DNA of 64,000 nucleotides from Gordius sp. MW1. Taxonomy: Eukaryota; Nematomorpha; Gordioida; Gordea; Gordiidae. Both the position numbers and the translations under genes were made by a program. The first letter of the stretch is position 1. Each line of letters begins with the position of its first letter. The notes beneath the pieces are model-generated. The model made no database searches. It saw only the letters and a program-made list of their open reading frames with translations, and had not been told where the DNA came from. Of this stretch, positions 1-13,600 are shown piece by piece. Location of the stretch: contig OZ038527.1 of NCBI GenBank assembly GCA_964036665.1, forward strand, positions 5,518,001 to 5,582,000, given 5' to 3'.

Positions 1-53
1 TAGTGTAAAATTCTTTAATTTTTCAATTAATTCCATAACACGCCTAATATTAG

Positions 54-3000
54 TTTTCACCGACGGCTGGCCCGTACGAAGGAGGCACGGACCTCACAAT
101 CAAAGGCCTCAATTTGGGGCGCGAGATTTCGGATTTTTTGCAAGGCATCACCGTTGCTGGTATCCCCTGTAATCCTTACACCGATAGATATGTGCCTACG
201 ACGGAAATCGTTTGCAAGGTTGAACGGAGCGGAAAAGAAATCACCGGCCCCGTCGTTATTAATGTGGGCCGGTACACTGGGCGAAGCGCCTCAAACTTCG
301 CTTTCGTGGTACGCCTTAGGGCCCGTCTTAAAATACGATTCAACTTCAAAGCGGCATATTTTTGTTTGTCTAAATATGCGATATACACGTCGTGGAATCA
401 ACCATTTTAGTTTAGTTACCATATGAATATGCTTTAGTAAGCGTAATTAAAGGATAAATAATTGTTTTACGAGCCAAAACACAAAAACGGAACAAAGATG
501 AAGTGACGCTCGTGTTAAGACGCGGCTGTGTTTTAACATGCATTCGCTTTTTCAATCTAGATTCAAAGTCGCGTATTAAGACGCACCCTTAGCTGCGCGA
601 AATGTTTGAATAGAGAACTTTTATGTTTTTTACCAGTGTTTAAATGCTTTTATTAGGTAAAATTCATACAAGAAATGTATACGATAAACGAGCATAAAAT
701 TATATAAATCAAAAACTATTCATCAAATTCCTTCAATTGCCAAAAAGATTTGTAATTATATTTAGCTAGTAAAATGCTTATGATGGGCTTGTTGATCGAA
801 CACTTATAAAGTAATAGAACGGGCAAAATTACAAGTATTAACAAAGGTCTGTATTGCGAAAGCATTTTTAGGGATTTTTCTGGTAAGGATAGTTTTTGGT
901 TTAAGGGTCTTGCGGTTTTATAAAATTGCAAGTGTATGTAGGGGACTTCAATTATGATGCGGCATGCGTTTATATATAATATCTAGAAGGGACGAAGAAA
1001 TTCGAATGTTTATCCTTTTACCACTAACTTATCCATTTATTAATTGCTATGCAATTTATGGGCTCGTTTTTTGGTGTCCGTCGTCCGTCCGTCGTCCGTT
1101 ACCCTCCCTATCTATTTGCATTGGGTATATTAGGTTATCGCTTTTTTAAATTAATGCATGAGAAAGAGTTGCCCCACCCCTCATCTCTATCTCCCTCGCT
1201 GTGTTATTTTTTAAATTAATGCATAAGAGGTGCCCCACCCCTCATCTCTATCTCCCTCGGTGTGTTATAATATAAGATTTGTTAAATTATCTATTATATA
1301 ATAAACATAAATAAAAGTTGTTTACTTTTAATGCTATGCAATTTAACTAGTTATATAATAAACATAAATAATAACTAGTTTTGGGGTTAGAATCCCGGAG
1401 TTTTTTTTGACTCTTATGATTGTTCTTGTTACTATCATTGATAATAAGAATTTTTGGCCGTCCGCTGGCTGCTGACCAATGAAAAAAATGACCATTGGCC
1501 AAAATGTGAATCGAAATTATTTTTTTCGTTTTTTTTTGACTATTTTGATTGTTCCTGTTTCTACCATTGCTATTATGACTTTTTGGCCGTCCGCTGGCTG
1601 CTGACCAATGTTATATTATAAACATAAATAAAAGTTTTTTTTTTAATTGCTATGCAATTTAACTAGTTTTTGGGTTAGAATCCCGGAGTTTTTTTGACTC
1701 TTATGATTGTTCTTGTTACTATCATTGATAATAAGACTTTTTGGCCGTCCGTTGGCTGCTGACCAATGAAAAAAATAACCATTGGCCAAAATGTGAATCC
1801 GAGTTTATTTTTTCGTTTTTTTTTGACTATTATGATTGTTCCTGTTACTACCATTGCTATTATGACTTTTTGGCCGTCCGCTGGCTCCTGACCGATGGAA
1901 AAAATGACCATTGGCCAAAATGTGAATTGAAATCATTTTTTTCGTTTTTTTTGGACTATTATGATTGTTCCTGTTCCTACCATTGCTATTATGACTTTTT
2001 GGCCGTCCGCTGGCTGCTGACCAATGAATAAAATGACCACTGGCCAAAATGTGATTCGAAAAATTTTTTTCGTTTTTTTTTGACTATTATGAATTTATAT
2101 CCACTTTTACCGTGTCCTGGCTGCTGACCAATGGAAAAAAATGACCATTGGCCAAAATGTGATTCGAAAATTTTTTTTTCGTTTTTTTTACTCTTATGAA
2201 TTTATATCCACTTTTACAGTGTGCTGGCTGCTGACCAATGGAAAAAAATGACCATTGGCCAAAGTGAGCTTCAAAATTTTTTTTTCCGTTTTTTTGGCTA
2301 TCATTGACTTATAGAGTATCTGTTGGTACTGACCAATAGAGAAAAAGTGACCATTGGCCAAATTTTTGATTTTTTTAATTAAAAATTGTTCAAATTCAAC
2401 AAAAAATTTCTCCCAACAATTCTGCAAATTCTTAACATTGTGTTGTTTTATAATATAATGTTTGTTAGACCCATAATCACTAAAGGCTATAAAAACTAAT
2501 GTAATACGCAACTAGATGCAAACACTAAATCTAACCCTAACCCTTGCCTATATTACATTTTGCCTATAATGGAAAATTTGTATAAATAATTAATTAATCA
2601 TTAGGCATTTAATACCCCCCTATAGGCATTCTCACCCCTTCCCACCTTTCTCCCCCATAAATTGCATAGCAAATATGATACATTTATACGAAGTACAGAT
2701 GAGTCGTCCCCCCTTCCCTTCTCCCCCTTCCCACGAGGGCCGAAGGCCCGAGTTTTTTATTTTTAATATTTGAAACATATAAAACTTTTTAATATTTTAT
2801 TTAACCGTCGCTCCTAAATTTTCATATAAATCTCCATTTTTACCCGTATAAAAGGGCTCGCACCATTGTGTTAATAAAATAATATAAATAGGAATAAAGA
2901 GCTTTTGTATATAGCTAAACACATGGCCGTAGCCAGGTTTTGGATTAGGGGGGGTTTAATTAAGGGTTTTTGCATTGAAGGTTTTTTTCTCATCATTTGG

Positions 3001-4613
3001 AAGGGGGCAGCCGCCCCATCCCTCTGCCCCCCCCCTCGGCTACGCCCTTGGGTAAATATAAACATATAGAGATTCATAATAAATAATGGACAAGTATAAA
3101 AAAATAATAAAAAATAAAATTCTATGTAGAATTTTATGGTGACGGACGTGGTGCCCAAATTTGGGGCTAAAGCCGGTCGCACTAGGGTAACCCTGACCGG
3201 CCATCATTTGGATGCTGGTAATAAGGCAGAAGTCAATTTAGCCGGTCACGCCTGTATCGTCCTGACCCGGTCACCAAACGCCACCCTCTGCCTCACCACC
3301 CCTCACCGTGAGGCCACGGCCCCGCCCTCTGGTCCCGTTATTTACGGGATCGATGGAACATTTAGGGAAGGCTTGATGGTGGGTTCGAGCCGAGCTCGCC
3401 TCATTTTCGAATACGTCGATAATCCTCGAATTACGAAAGTCGATATCCCGGCCGGTATCATGAGGTATTAAGCGCGATATTTGGATGACATCCTAAACGG
3501 GGCATATCATGTGACTCATATGGTTCACTTTCAATTAACACCGCAAAATTTTGGAGCGAATATATCCAAGGAAACGGCGTTTTTAGAGCCTTCTCTCCTC
3601 GTCTTTATGTGTCGCGACCGACTCCTATTATCTAATTAAGCGTAAATCAAAAAAAAACATATTAGTTGAATGCAGATCTATTTCATTATCGTCTAAATTG
3701 GGCCAAAAGTCGGGAAGGGCTTTAAATTTGTATCGTACAATAAGATTTCTAAGCTTTATAGAATATTTTTACGTTTTAACTAATGTTTAAAATTTGTTTG
3801 CATAATTTGCTTCAGGCCTATAATGGGATATTTAATGGATCCTTATTTTAAATGCCCGACACTGATATTTCCATAATAATATTAATTATATATAAAAGTA
3901 ATATCGTTCATCAAGAATTACTTGGAAGATTGATTTCGTTTGTCATTTAGCTGATTGCATATATTTTTCTTAGCGGAGGAATACGCATCGACGTGACCGG
4001 TGCCCGATTAGATCACGTGCAAGAAGCCTTCATCCTAATTACGGTGCACGGAGTCAATTTGACGGCGCCGTGCGAGATCGTTTCCGCCGCCGCCATGACG
4101 TGCCCTTCCCCTCGCGTCTCTGGTTCGCCTGAACTGGCCACCCTTGGGGTGGGCGCTGCCCCCGAGGGGGTGGATAAGTCGACCCCGCCCGTCGTCGTAG
4201 CTCCCTCCTACGGTTTCGTCCTAGACGGGACTTTCTATCACGTGACTGCTCAGTCCCCTGACTCGGTTCCGCCCTCGTTTGTCCTGTATCCGGACCCCGT
4301 GGTGAAACCCTTCGCCCCGCCCGACCACGTGAAATATTATCGGGCCGGGGGGTCAGGCGATTACTTGAGCGTCGAAGTGGGCAACGCCTGTCCTGTTTGT
4401 CGCGAACGCGATTTTGCCGTCACCGTCGGAGGCCTGCCCTGCGACGTCACTTCGGTGTCCGAACGCATCCTCAATTGCGTTCCGCCAGCCGCGGAACACG
4501 TGCTCGCCGCCGCCTCTTCGGCGTCACGTGTCGGACGATCACGTGATCGAGTGGGCGTGGCCGAGGCGGTACCCTCCACGGCCGATGGCGATCCCGCCCA
4601 ATATTTGGTCAGG
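54..4613 (+). CDS. PLXNA: Plexin ectodomain exons: IPT/TIG repeats
   Basis: Exons 54-308, 3130-3464 and 3974-4613 (window residues 1-410). Each IPT repeat opens with a recognisable strand motif: [16 protein letters not shown] near residue 3, [16 protein letters not shown] near residue 93, and [10 protein letters not shown] across the exon 2/3 junction, where AG from one exon and C from the next make a Ser codon. Exon 3 also carries a further cysteine-bearing repeat (CPVC, then LPC and NC) and the YPDPVVKPF segment typical of the last plexin IPT domains. These domains form the stalk that holds the sema head away from the membrane. Exon 3 is 640 nt, long for this gene, and strongly GC3-rich. 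Confidence 0.92.
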
Positions 4614-7600
4614 GTAAGTTTTCTCTCCTCTTTGGAATGGATAGGTGGTTGTTGTTGATTTAAAATTGTCACCTAATTCCCTTTTGTTTGCAGCAAAACA
4701 TTAGTTGTCAACATTGAATTTTAATGAGCAACCTAGACCGTTAATATGTATGTTTTACACAAATTTAACCATTTGCAATATATTTAAAATTTTTCACTTA
4801 AGATCAATTCTTTTTTTTGTTAAGACTTTTATTTATTGATATTGGCTTGTTATAAATGTTTGAAAATAAATATAAAAATTCAGTTAAATAAATAAGGTTT
4901 AATTTGCTTATATATGTCCCTAAGATAGCGGACTACATCCTTACTCAAATATTATAAGTCGTTCGCCACATTTTAGTATAAGTCTATGGATGTTATTTAT
5001 CTTTGTACTCTGAACATTGCAAGTAAATTCGACCTTTTGTTTAAAAAATGTTTTCTGGGATATAAGTGTTTGGAAATTAAAGGGTCGGATTTCTGAAAAT
5101 AGTACTACTGCCATCCTTCTTTTTTCTTTGATAATAAAATGTTTATTTTATATCCTGATATTTTACCCTAAACAATTACTTTTTCTTTCGAAAGGTTTCG
5201 TATAATACTGAAACGGGAGATGTTTGTCTTGTATATTTTGTAAGGTCCAAGGATTCGATCTACCTTATTAAATAGAAATGGCAATAAAATGTAAACTTAT
5301 TATCAAGGTAGAGACTTTAAAGGCTGAAATAAAACTCAATGGTTCATATAATATATTATAAAATTTTAAATTTGAATTTTTTATATTTTAAAATATGGCA
5401 AGTAAAACTTTTGGGTCATATTGAGCCGTAAAACCAACTGACGTGGAATTTAATGTAAGACCAACGAAGGGTTGCACCTTTTGATAGGATTTTATCCAGT
5501 TAACGACTGTCTAGTGAAAATATGTTTTAAAAGTGAAATTAATTGGACTTTTCTCGAAAAAATTAATTTTTTTAAAACAAAGCCTATAATTTAAGGGTAT
5601 TTCTAACAATCTTCACAGATATGTATTGTGCAACCAACTATTTAAATTGTGTTAAATTTCGATTCAATTTCCAAAAATAAAATCTTTCAAGCCACAAAAC
5701 CTCTATTTTGTGCCAAAGGTATGGGTCGGCGATAACCTGATAACGGACGTGGGATATCTAAGGTACGGCGATATCAACCCGGCCTCGGGTTTAGCCGGTC
5801 TAACAACTACCGGCATCGCCTCTATTACGGCTTCGGTTTTAGCTCTGCTCCTAGCCACTTTGGCCGTTTTCCTTTTTTACCGCCGCAAATCTAACCAAAA
5901 CTCCCGAGCCCTCAAAAATATGCAAGAACAAATGACGATTCTGGAATCTCAAGTGGCTCAAGAGTGTAAAGCAGGTAATGCCTACGCCAGAAACTAGCCT
6001 GTAAAATGTCACCTTGAGCATCAGCGTGTGATTGCTATAAATCAATGTCTAAAAAATTGATTGAACCATTCGATATCTGAATGTTTTCTAAATATGTCTT
6101 AACATTTAAATTATTATAAGCATATACATTGTCCTCATTGCCAAATTAAGATTTTTTATAAATGCCTAATATTTGTCATTTTTATGTTTTATAGTTAATG
6201 AAATTTATAGCAATTCATATTGGGTCTTATTTCCTTACTAATTTTTATGGAATTGGGTTTATTTTTTAGCCTTCGCCGAGCTGCAAACCGACATGACCGA
6301 GCTGACGAACGATTTGACGGGCGTCGGTATCCCCTTGCTAGATTATCGCACGTATTGCATGAAAGTCCTCTTCCCCAACGCCGTCGACCACCCCATACTA
6401 CACGATAATTTTACCGTAAATTTACCCCGCTTTTTGCATCAATTTTTGAGAACTATTTAAAAATTTTTAATTGCTATGCAATTTATGGGCTCGTTTTTTG
6501 TGCGTCGTCCGTCCGTCGTCCGTCCGTCGTCCGTCCGTCGTCCGTCCGTCGTCCACCAAGTTATTGGCGCCAGCCTTTTTTAAATTAAATTAATTGTTAA
6601 TACCATTGATAATTCGACTTTTTGACCGTCCGCAGGCTACTGACCATTGAAAAAAATTACCATTGGCCAAATAAATCGAAATTTTTTGTTCGTTTTTGAA
6701 TAGGTTACCATTGATAATTACCCTGTGCCCTCCACTACAAGGGCCTATGCCTCTACTGATATGGGTCCCTGTTAATTAAAATTAATATTTTGTTCTTGTT
6801 AATACCATTGATAATATGACATTTTAGCCGTCCGCTGGCTACTGACCGATGGAAAAAATGACCATTGGCCAAAATGTGAATCGGAATTATTTTTTTCGTT
6901 TTTTTTTTGACTATTATGATTGTTCCTGTTACTACCATTGCTATTATGACTTTTTGGCCGTCCGCTGGCTGCTGACCAATGGAATAAAATGACCATTGGC
7001 CAAAATGTGATTCGAAAATTTTTTTTTCGTTTCTTTTTGACTATTATGATTGTTCCTGTTACTACCATTGCTATTATGCCTTTTTGGCCGTCCGCTGGCT
7101 GCTGACACATGGAATAAAATGACCATTGGCCAAAATGTGATTCGAAACTTTTTTTTTCGTTTTTTTTGACTATTATGATTGTTCCTGTTACTACCATTGC
7201 TATTATGACTTTTTGGCCGTCCGCTGGCTGCTGACCAATGGAAAAAAATGACCATTGGCCAAAATGTGATTCGAAAATTTTTTTTTAGTTTTTTTTTGAC
7301 TATTATGAATTTATATCCACTTTTACCGTGTCCTGGCTAATGACCAATGGAAAAAAATGACCATTGGCCAAAATGTTATTCGAAAATTTTGTTTTCGTTT
7401 TTTTGGCTATCATTGACTTATAGAGTATCTGTTGGTACTGACCAATGGAAAAAAATGACCATTGGCCAAATTTTTGATTTTTTTAAAAATTGTTCAAATT
7501 CAACAAAAACTTTCTCCCAACAATTCTGCAAAATCTTAACATTGTCATGTTTTATAATATAATGTTTGTTACACGCCTAATTTTAAATATTTTTGAATTT

Positions 7601-10600
7601 TGGCACATATACCCGTTTTTAAACTTATTTTTTATTCGCTTTTGATGATTTGAAACGAGGAGTTTTAAATTAGTTTAAATAATTATGTTTGTAACAAAGT
7701 TTAATTTTAATTTTATGTATCCTTAATGCAGGACTTGCGTAGGTCAATACCTGGGAGGGGCAAAGTGATTTTTTTAAATTTTAACCGGTCCCTCCAATGG
7801 AAGCCTCTAAATTCTTTCCAAGCTCGTAAGTATGCTCGCATTATGCCAATTTGATAGTTTACATATAAACCTTGAGGATTATATTTTTTATTTAATAATA
7901 ATTTAATATTTCTTAATGTTAGGCACCTTTTCAAATTAAAAAAAAATATTTGTTATCCCAAAATTAATTTTGATAGGTTATTTATTAACCCTAATTAATG
8001 CCCCCCCCCAAAAACATACTCTCGAGTACCCGCTTCGCCCAATAACTTAATCTTACTTTAATTACTCAACCTTGGAATTTAATGGCTTTTCCGAGGGAAA
8101 CGAAAAATCGTATAGAGAGCATGACTTTGTAAATTTTCAAATACTCATTTCTTTATTTCCAATAAACCATCTACAAACTTAATCATTAACAATTAATTAA
8201 ATTCACAACAGGTAATTAATTGCTATTTATTAATTGAATCTAATTTAATTTCAATAAAATAATTTGTAATTTAAACTTATTTAAGAATTCGAATCTTCTA
8301 TAAAGATAATCCTTTTACGCTGTTTAGATTAAATTCATTTAGCACTTCTAGCTTAAGCTTAGTTTTTACTGTAAATTCACAAAATTCAATATTCTTCACA
8401 AGTTCGGTCGCAGTAAACTTAAGTAAAAATAACATTTACTTTAATCGAATATTATGTTTTTTATTAGGTAAATATCTTAAATAGATATTCGGAAGTTAAC
8501 ATTTCTATTAGTTGTCATATAAAAGCTGAGAATTCTATTGTAATTTAAACTTATTTAAGATTTCGAATCTTCTAGAAAGATAATCCTTTTACGCTTTTTA
8601 GATTAAATTCGTTTTTCTAGCTTAAGCTTAGTTTTTACTGTAAATTCACAAAATTCAATATTCTTCACAAGTTCGGTCGCAGTAAACTTAAGTAAAAATA
8701 ACATTTACTTTAATTGAATAATATGTTTTTTATTAGGTAAATATCTTAAATAGATATTCGGAAGTTAACATTTCTATTAGTTGTCATATAAAAGCTGAGG
8801 ATTCTATTGTAATTTAAACTTATTTAAGATTTCGAATCTTCTAGAAAGATAATCCTTTTACGCTGTTTAGATTAAATTCGTTTAGCACTTCTAGCTTAAG
8901 CTTAGTTTTAACTGTAAATTCACAAAATTCAATATTCTCCACAAGTTCGGTCGCAGTAAACTTAAGTAAAAATAACATTTACTTTCATTGAATAATATGT
9001 TTTTTATTGGGTAAATATCTTAAATAGATATTCGGAAGTTAACATTTCTAATAGTTGTCATATAAAAGCTGAGGATTCTATTGTAATTTAAACTTATTTA
9101 AGATTTCGAATCTTCTAGAAAGATAATCCTTTTACGCTGTTTAAATTAAATTCGTTTAGCACTTCTAGCTTAAGCTTAGTTTTTACTGTAAATTCACAAA
9201 ATTCAATATTCTTCACAAGTTCGGTCGCAGTAAACAAAATTATTTAGTTTTATTAATTGCTATGCAATTTATGGGCTCGTTTTTTGTGCGTCGTCCGTCG
9301 TCCGTCCGTCGTCCGTCCGTCGTCCGTCCGTCGTCCACCAAGTTATTGGCGCCAGCCTTTTTTAAATTAAATTAATTGTTAATACCATTGATAATTCGAC
9401 TTTTTGACCGTCCGCAGGCTACTGACCATTGAAAAAAATTACCATTGGCCAAATAAATCGAAATTTTTTTTTCGTTTTTGAATAGGTTACCATTGATAAT
9501 TACCCTGTGCCCTCCACTACAAGGGCCTATGCCTCTACTGATATGGGTCCCTGTTAATTAAATTAATATTTTGTTCTTGTTAATACCATTGATAATATGA
9601 CATTTTAGCCGTCCGCTGGCTACTGACCGATGGAAAAAATGACCATTGGCCAAAATGTGAATCGGAATTATTTTTTTCGTTTTTTTTTTGACTATTATGA
9701 TTGTTCCTGTTACTACCATTGCTATTATGACTTTTTGGCCGTCCGCTGGCTGCTGACCAATGGAATAAAATGACCATTGGCCAAAATGTGATTCGAAAAT
9801 TTTTTTTTCGTTTCTTTTTGACTATTATGATTGTTCCTGTTACTACCATTGCTATTATGCCTTTTTGGCCGTCCGCTGGCTGCTGACACATGGAATAAAA
9901 TGACCATTGGCCAAAATGTGATTCGAAACTTTTTTTTTCGTTTTTTTTGACTATTATGATTGTTCCTGTTACTACCATTGCTATTATGACTTTTTGGCCG
10001 TCCGCTGGCTGCTGACCAATGGAAAAAAATGACCATTGGCCAAAATGTGATTCGAAAATTTTTTTTTAGTTTTTTTTTGACTATTATGAATTTATATCCA
10101 CTTTTACCGTGTCCTGGCTGATGACCAATGGAAAAAAATGACCATTGGCCAAAATGTTATTCGAAAATTTTGTTTTCGTTTTTTTGGCTATCATTGACTT
10201 ATAGAGTATCTGTTGGTACTGACCAATGGAAAAAAATGACCATTGGCCAAATTTTTGATTTTTTTAAAAATTGTTCAAATTCAACAAAAACTTTCTCCCA
10301 ACAATTCTGCAAAATCTTAACATTGTCATGTTTTATAATATAATGTTTGTTACACGCCTAATTTTAAATATTTTTGAATTTTGGCACATATACCCGTTTT
10401 TAAACTTATTTTTTATTCGCTTTTGATGATTTGAAACGAGGAGTTTTAAATTAGTTTAAATAATTATGTTTGTAACAAAGTTTAATTTTAATTTTATGTA
10501 TCCTTAATGCAGGACTTGCGTAGGTCAATACCTGGGAGGGGCAAAGTGATTTTTTTAAATTTTAACCGGTCCCTCCAATGGAAGCCTCTAAATTCTTTCC

Positions 10601-13600
10601 AAGCTCGTAAGTATGCTCGCATTATGCCAATTTGATAGTTTACATATAAACCTTGAGGATTATATTTTTTATTTAATAATAATTTAATATTTCTTAATGT
10701 TAGGCACCTTTTCAAATTAAAAAAAAATATTTGTTATCCCAAAATTAATTTTGATAGGTTATTTATTAACCCTAATTAATGCCCCCCCCCCAAAAACATA
10801 CTCTCGAGTACCCGCTTCGCCCAATAACTTAATCTTACTTTAATTACTCAACCTTGGAATTTAATGGCTTTTCCGAGGGAAACGAAAAATCGTATAGAGA
10901 GCATGACTTTGTAAATTTTCAAATACTCATTTCTTTATTTCCAATAAACCATCTACAAACTTAATCATTAACAATTAATTAAATTCACAACAGGTAATTA
11001 ATTGCTATTTATTAATTGAATCTAATTTAATTTCAATAAAATAATTTGTAATTTAAACTTATTTAAGATTTCGAATCTTCTAGAAAGATAATCCTTTTAC
11101 GCTTTTTAGATTAAATTCGTTTTTCTAGCTTAAGCTTAGTTTTTACTGTAAATTCACAAAATTCAATATTCTTCACAAGTTCGGTCGCAGTAAACTTAAG
11201 TAAAAATAACATTTACTTTAATTGAATAATATGTTTTTTATTAGGTAAATATCTTAAATAGATATTCGGAAGTTAACATTTCTATTAGTTGTCATATAAA
11301 AGCTGAGGATTCTATTGTAATTTAAACTTATTTAAGATTTCGAATCTTCTAGAAAGATAATCCTTTTACGCTGTTTAGATTAAATTCGTTTAGCACTTCT
11401 AGCTTAAGCTTAGTTTTAACTGTAAATTCACAAAATTCAATATTCTCCACAAGTTCGGTCGCAGTAAACTTAAGTAAAAATAACATTTACTTTCATTGAA
11501 TAATATGTTTTTTATTGGGTAAATATCTTAAATAGATATTCGGAAGTTAACATTTCTAATAGTTGTCATATAAAAGCACCATCTACAAACTTAATCATTA
11601 ACAATTAATTAAATTCACAACAGGTAATTAATTGCTATTTATTAATTGAATCTAATTTAATTTCAATAAAATAATTTGTAATTTAAACTTATTTAAGAAT
11701 TCGAATCTTCTATAAAGATAATCCTTTTACGCTGTTTAGATTAAATTCATTTAGCACTTCTAGCTTAAGCTTAGTTTTTACTGTAAATTCACAAAATTCA
11801 ATATTCTTCACAAGTTCGGTCGCAGTAAACTTAAGTAAAAATAACATTTACTTTAATCGAATATTATGTTTTTTATTAGGTAAATATCTTAAATAGATAT
11901 TCGGAAGTTAACATTTCTATTAGTTGTCATATAAAAGCTGAGAATTCTATTGTAATTTAAACTTATTTAAGATTTCGAATCTTCTAGAAAGATAATCCTT
12001 TTACGCTTTTTAGATTAAATTCGTTTTTCTAGCTTAAGCTTAGTTTTTACTGTAAATTCACAAAATTCAATATTCTTCACAAGTTCGGTCGCAGTAAACT
12101 TAAGTATTTTATTTTTATATTGATTATACGTTAAACCCCTACCCCTCCCTATCTTACCCTTCCACCGCTGAGTTGGTATTATTAGGGGGCGGGAGTGGAG
12201 GAGATCATCTTCAACCCCTTTTTATTATTATTGATTTTTATATGCTTTTGGCAAATTAACGGAGGGAAAGGGGGGATAGTGTGTGCGTTTAGTTTTAACG
12301 GAGGGAAAGGGGGGGAAGGATAGATATTAGGCTTATTATCTCTATACATGGGCGAAGCCAGGTTTTGGATTGGGGGGGAGCAAAACATTTAAAAGTAAAA
12401 ATAAAATATTTAAACTCATTTATTTATAATTATTTATGCATTAGGGTATATATTTTTTCTTTTTAACTTTCTTTTTAGGTTTTCTATGAAATCACAATCT
12501 AATTAAATGAAATATATTAACCCAGTAAAAAAATATATATACTTTTATAAGGTTAAAAATATATTACATAGTTGGCTGTCTTAGCCAAGGGGGAAACCCT
12601 AGTAATTATCCTACCCCCTATAGGGATTCTAGCCCCTCTCACCTTTCTCGCCCATAAATTGCATAGCAAATAAGCTATATTTATACGTAGAATAGATGAG
12701 TCGTCCCCTCTTCCCTTCTCCCCCTTCTCCGGGGGTCTGGGGGCGGAGCCCCCAGGAGATGGGGGTTTGGGGGCGTAGCCCCCAACGGGGGTTTGGGGGC
12801 AGAGCCCCCACCGGGGGACTGGGGGCGGAGCCCCCAGCAGGGGGTTTGGGGGCGAAGCCCCCAAGGGGGTCTGGGGGCGAAGCCCCCAGTTACGCCCGAA
12901 GGGCGTATATTTTAAGTAAACGAATTCTAGAAAATCCGATAAACAATTTAAATAAACGCCACCCTTATTTCGCGCATCTTGTAATTTATAGGCAACAGTT
13001 GGCACACTATTAATTGCTATGCAATTTATGGGCTCGTTTTTTGTGCGTCGTCCGTCCGTCGTCCGTCCGTCGTCCTCCCTATCTATTTGCATTGGGTATA
13101 TTAGGTTATCGCTTTTTTAAATTAATGCATGAGAAAGAGGTGCCCCACCCCTCATCTCTATCTCATGCATAAGAGGTGCCCCACCCCTCATCTCTATCTC
13201 CCTCGGTGTGTTATATATAAGATTTGTTAAATCATCTTTATATAATAAACATAAATAAAAGTTGTTTATTTTTAATTGCTATGCCATTTAACTAGTTATA
13301 TAATAAACATAAATAAAAGTTGTTTACTTTTAATTGCTATGCAATTCAACTAGTTTTTGCTATATAATTAACATAGATAAAAGTTGTTTACTTTTAATGC
13401 TATGCAATTTAACTAGTTATATAATGAACATAAATAAAAATTGTTTACTTTTAATTGCTATGCAATTTTACTAGTTTTGGGGTTAGAATCCCGGAGTTTT
13501 TTTGACTCTTATGATTGTTCTTGTTACTATCATTGATAATAAGAATTTGGCCGTCCGCTGGCTGCTGACCAATGAAAAAAATGACCATTGGCCAAAATGT

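Noticed and set aside
8265..12107. CRISPR-like array
   Set aside because: Units are ~270 bp with no unique spacers; this is eukaryotic satellite DNA.
12731..12892. Bacterial contamination, because similar GC palindromes are common in bacteria
   Set aside because: The array is embedded in an element whose flanks recur elsewhere in the same intron, so it belongs to this genome.
12553..13092. 179-codon minus frame with Pro-rich [15 protein letters not shown] repeats
   Set aside because: A direct product of the GC hairpin array; no start context, splice logic or homology.
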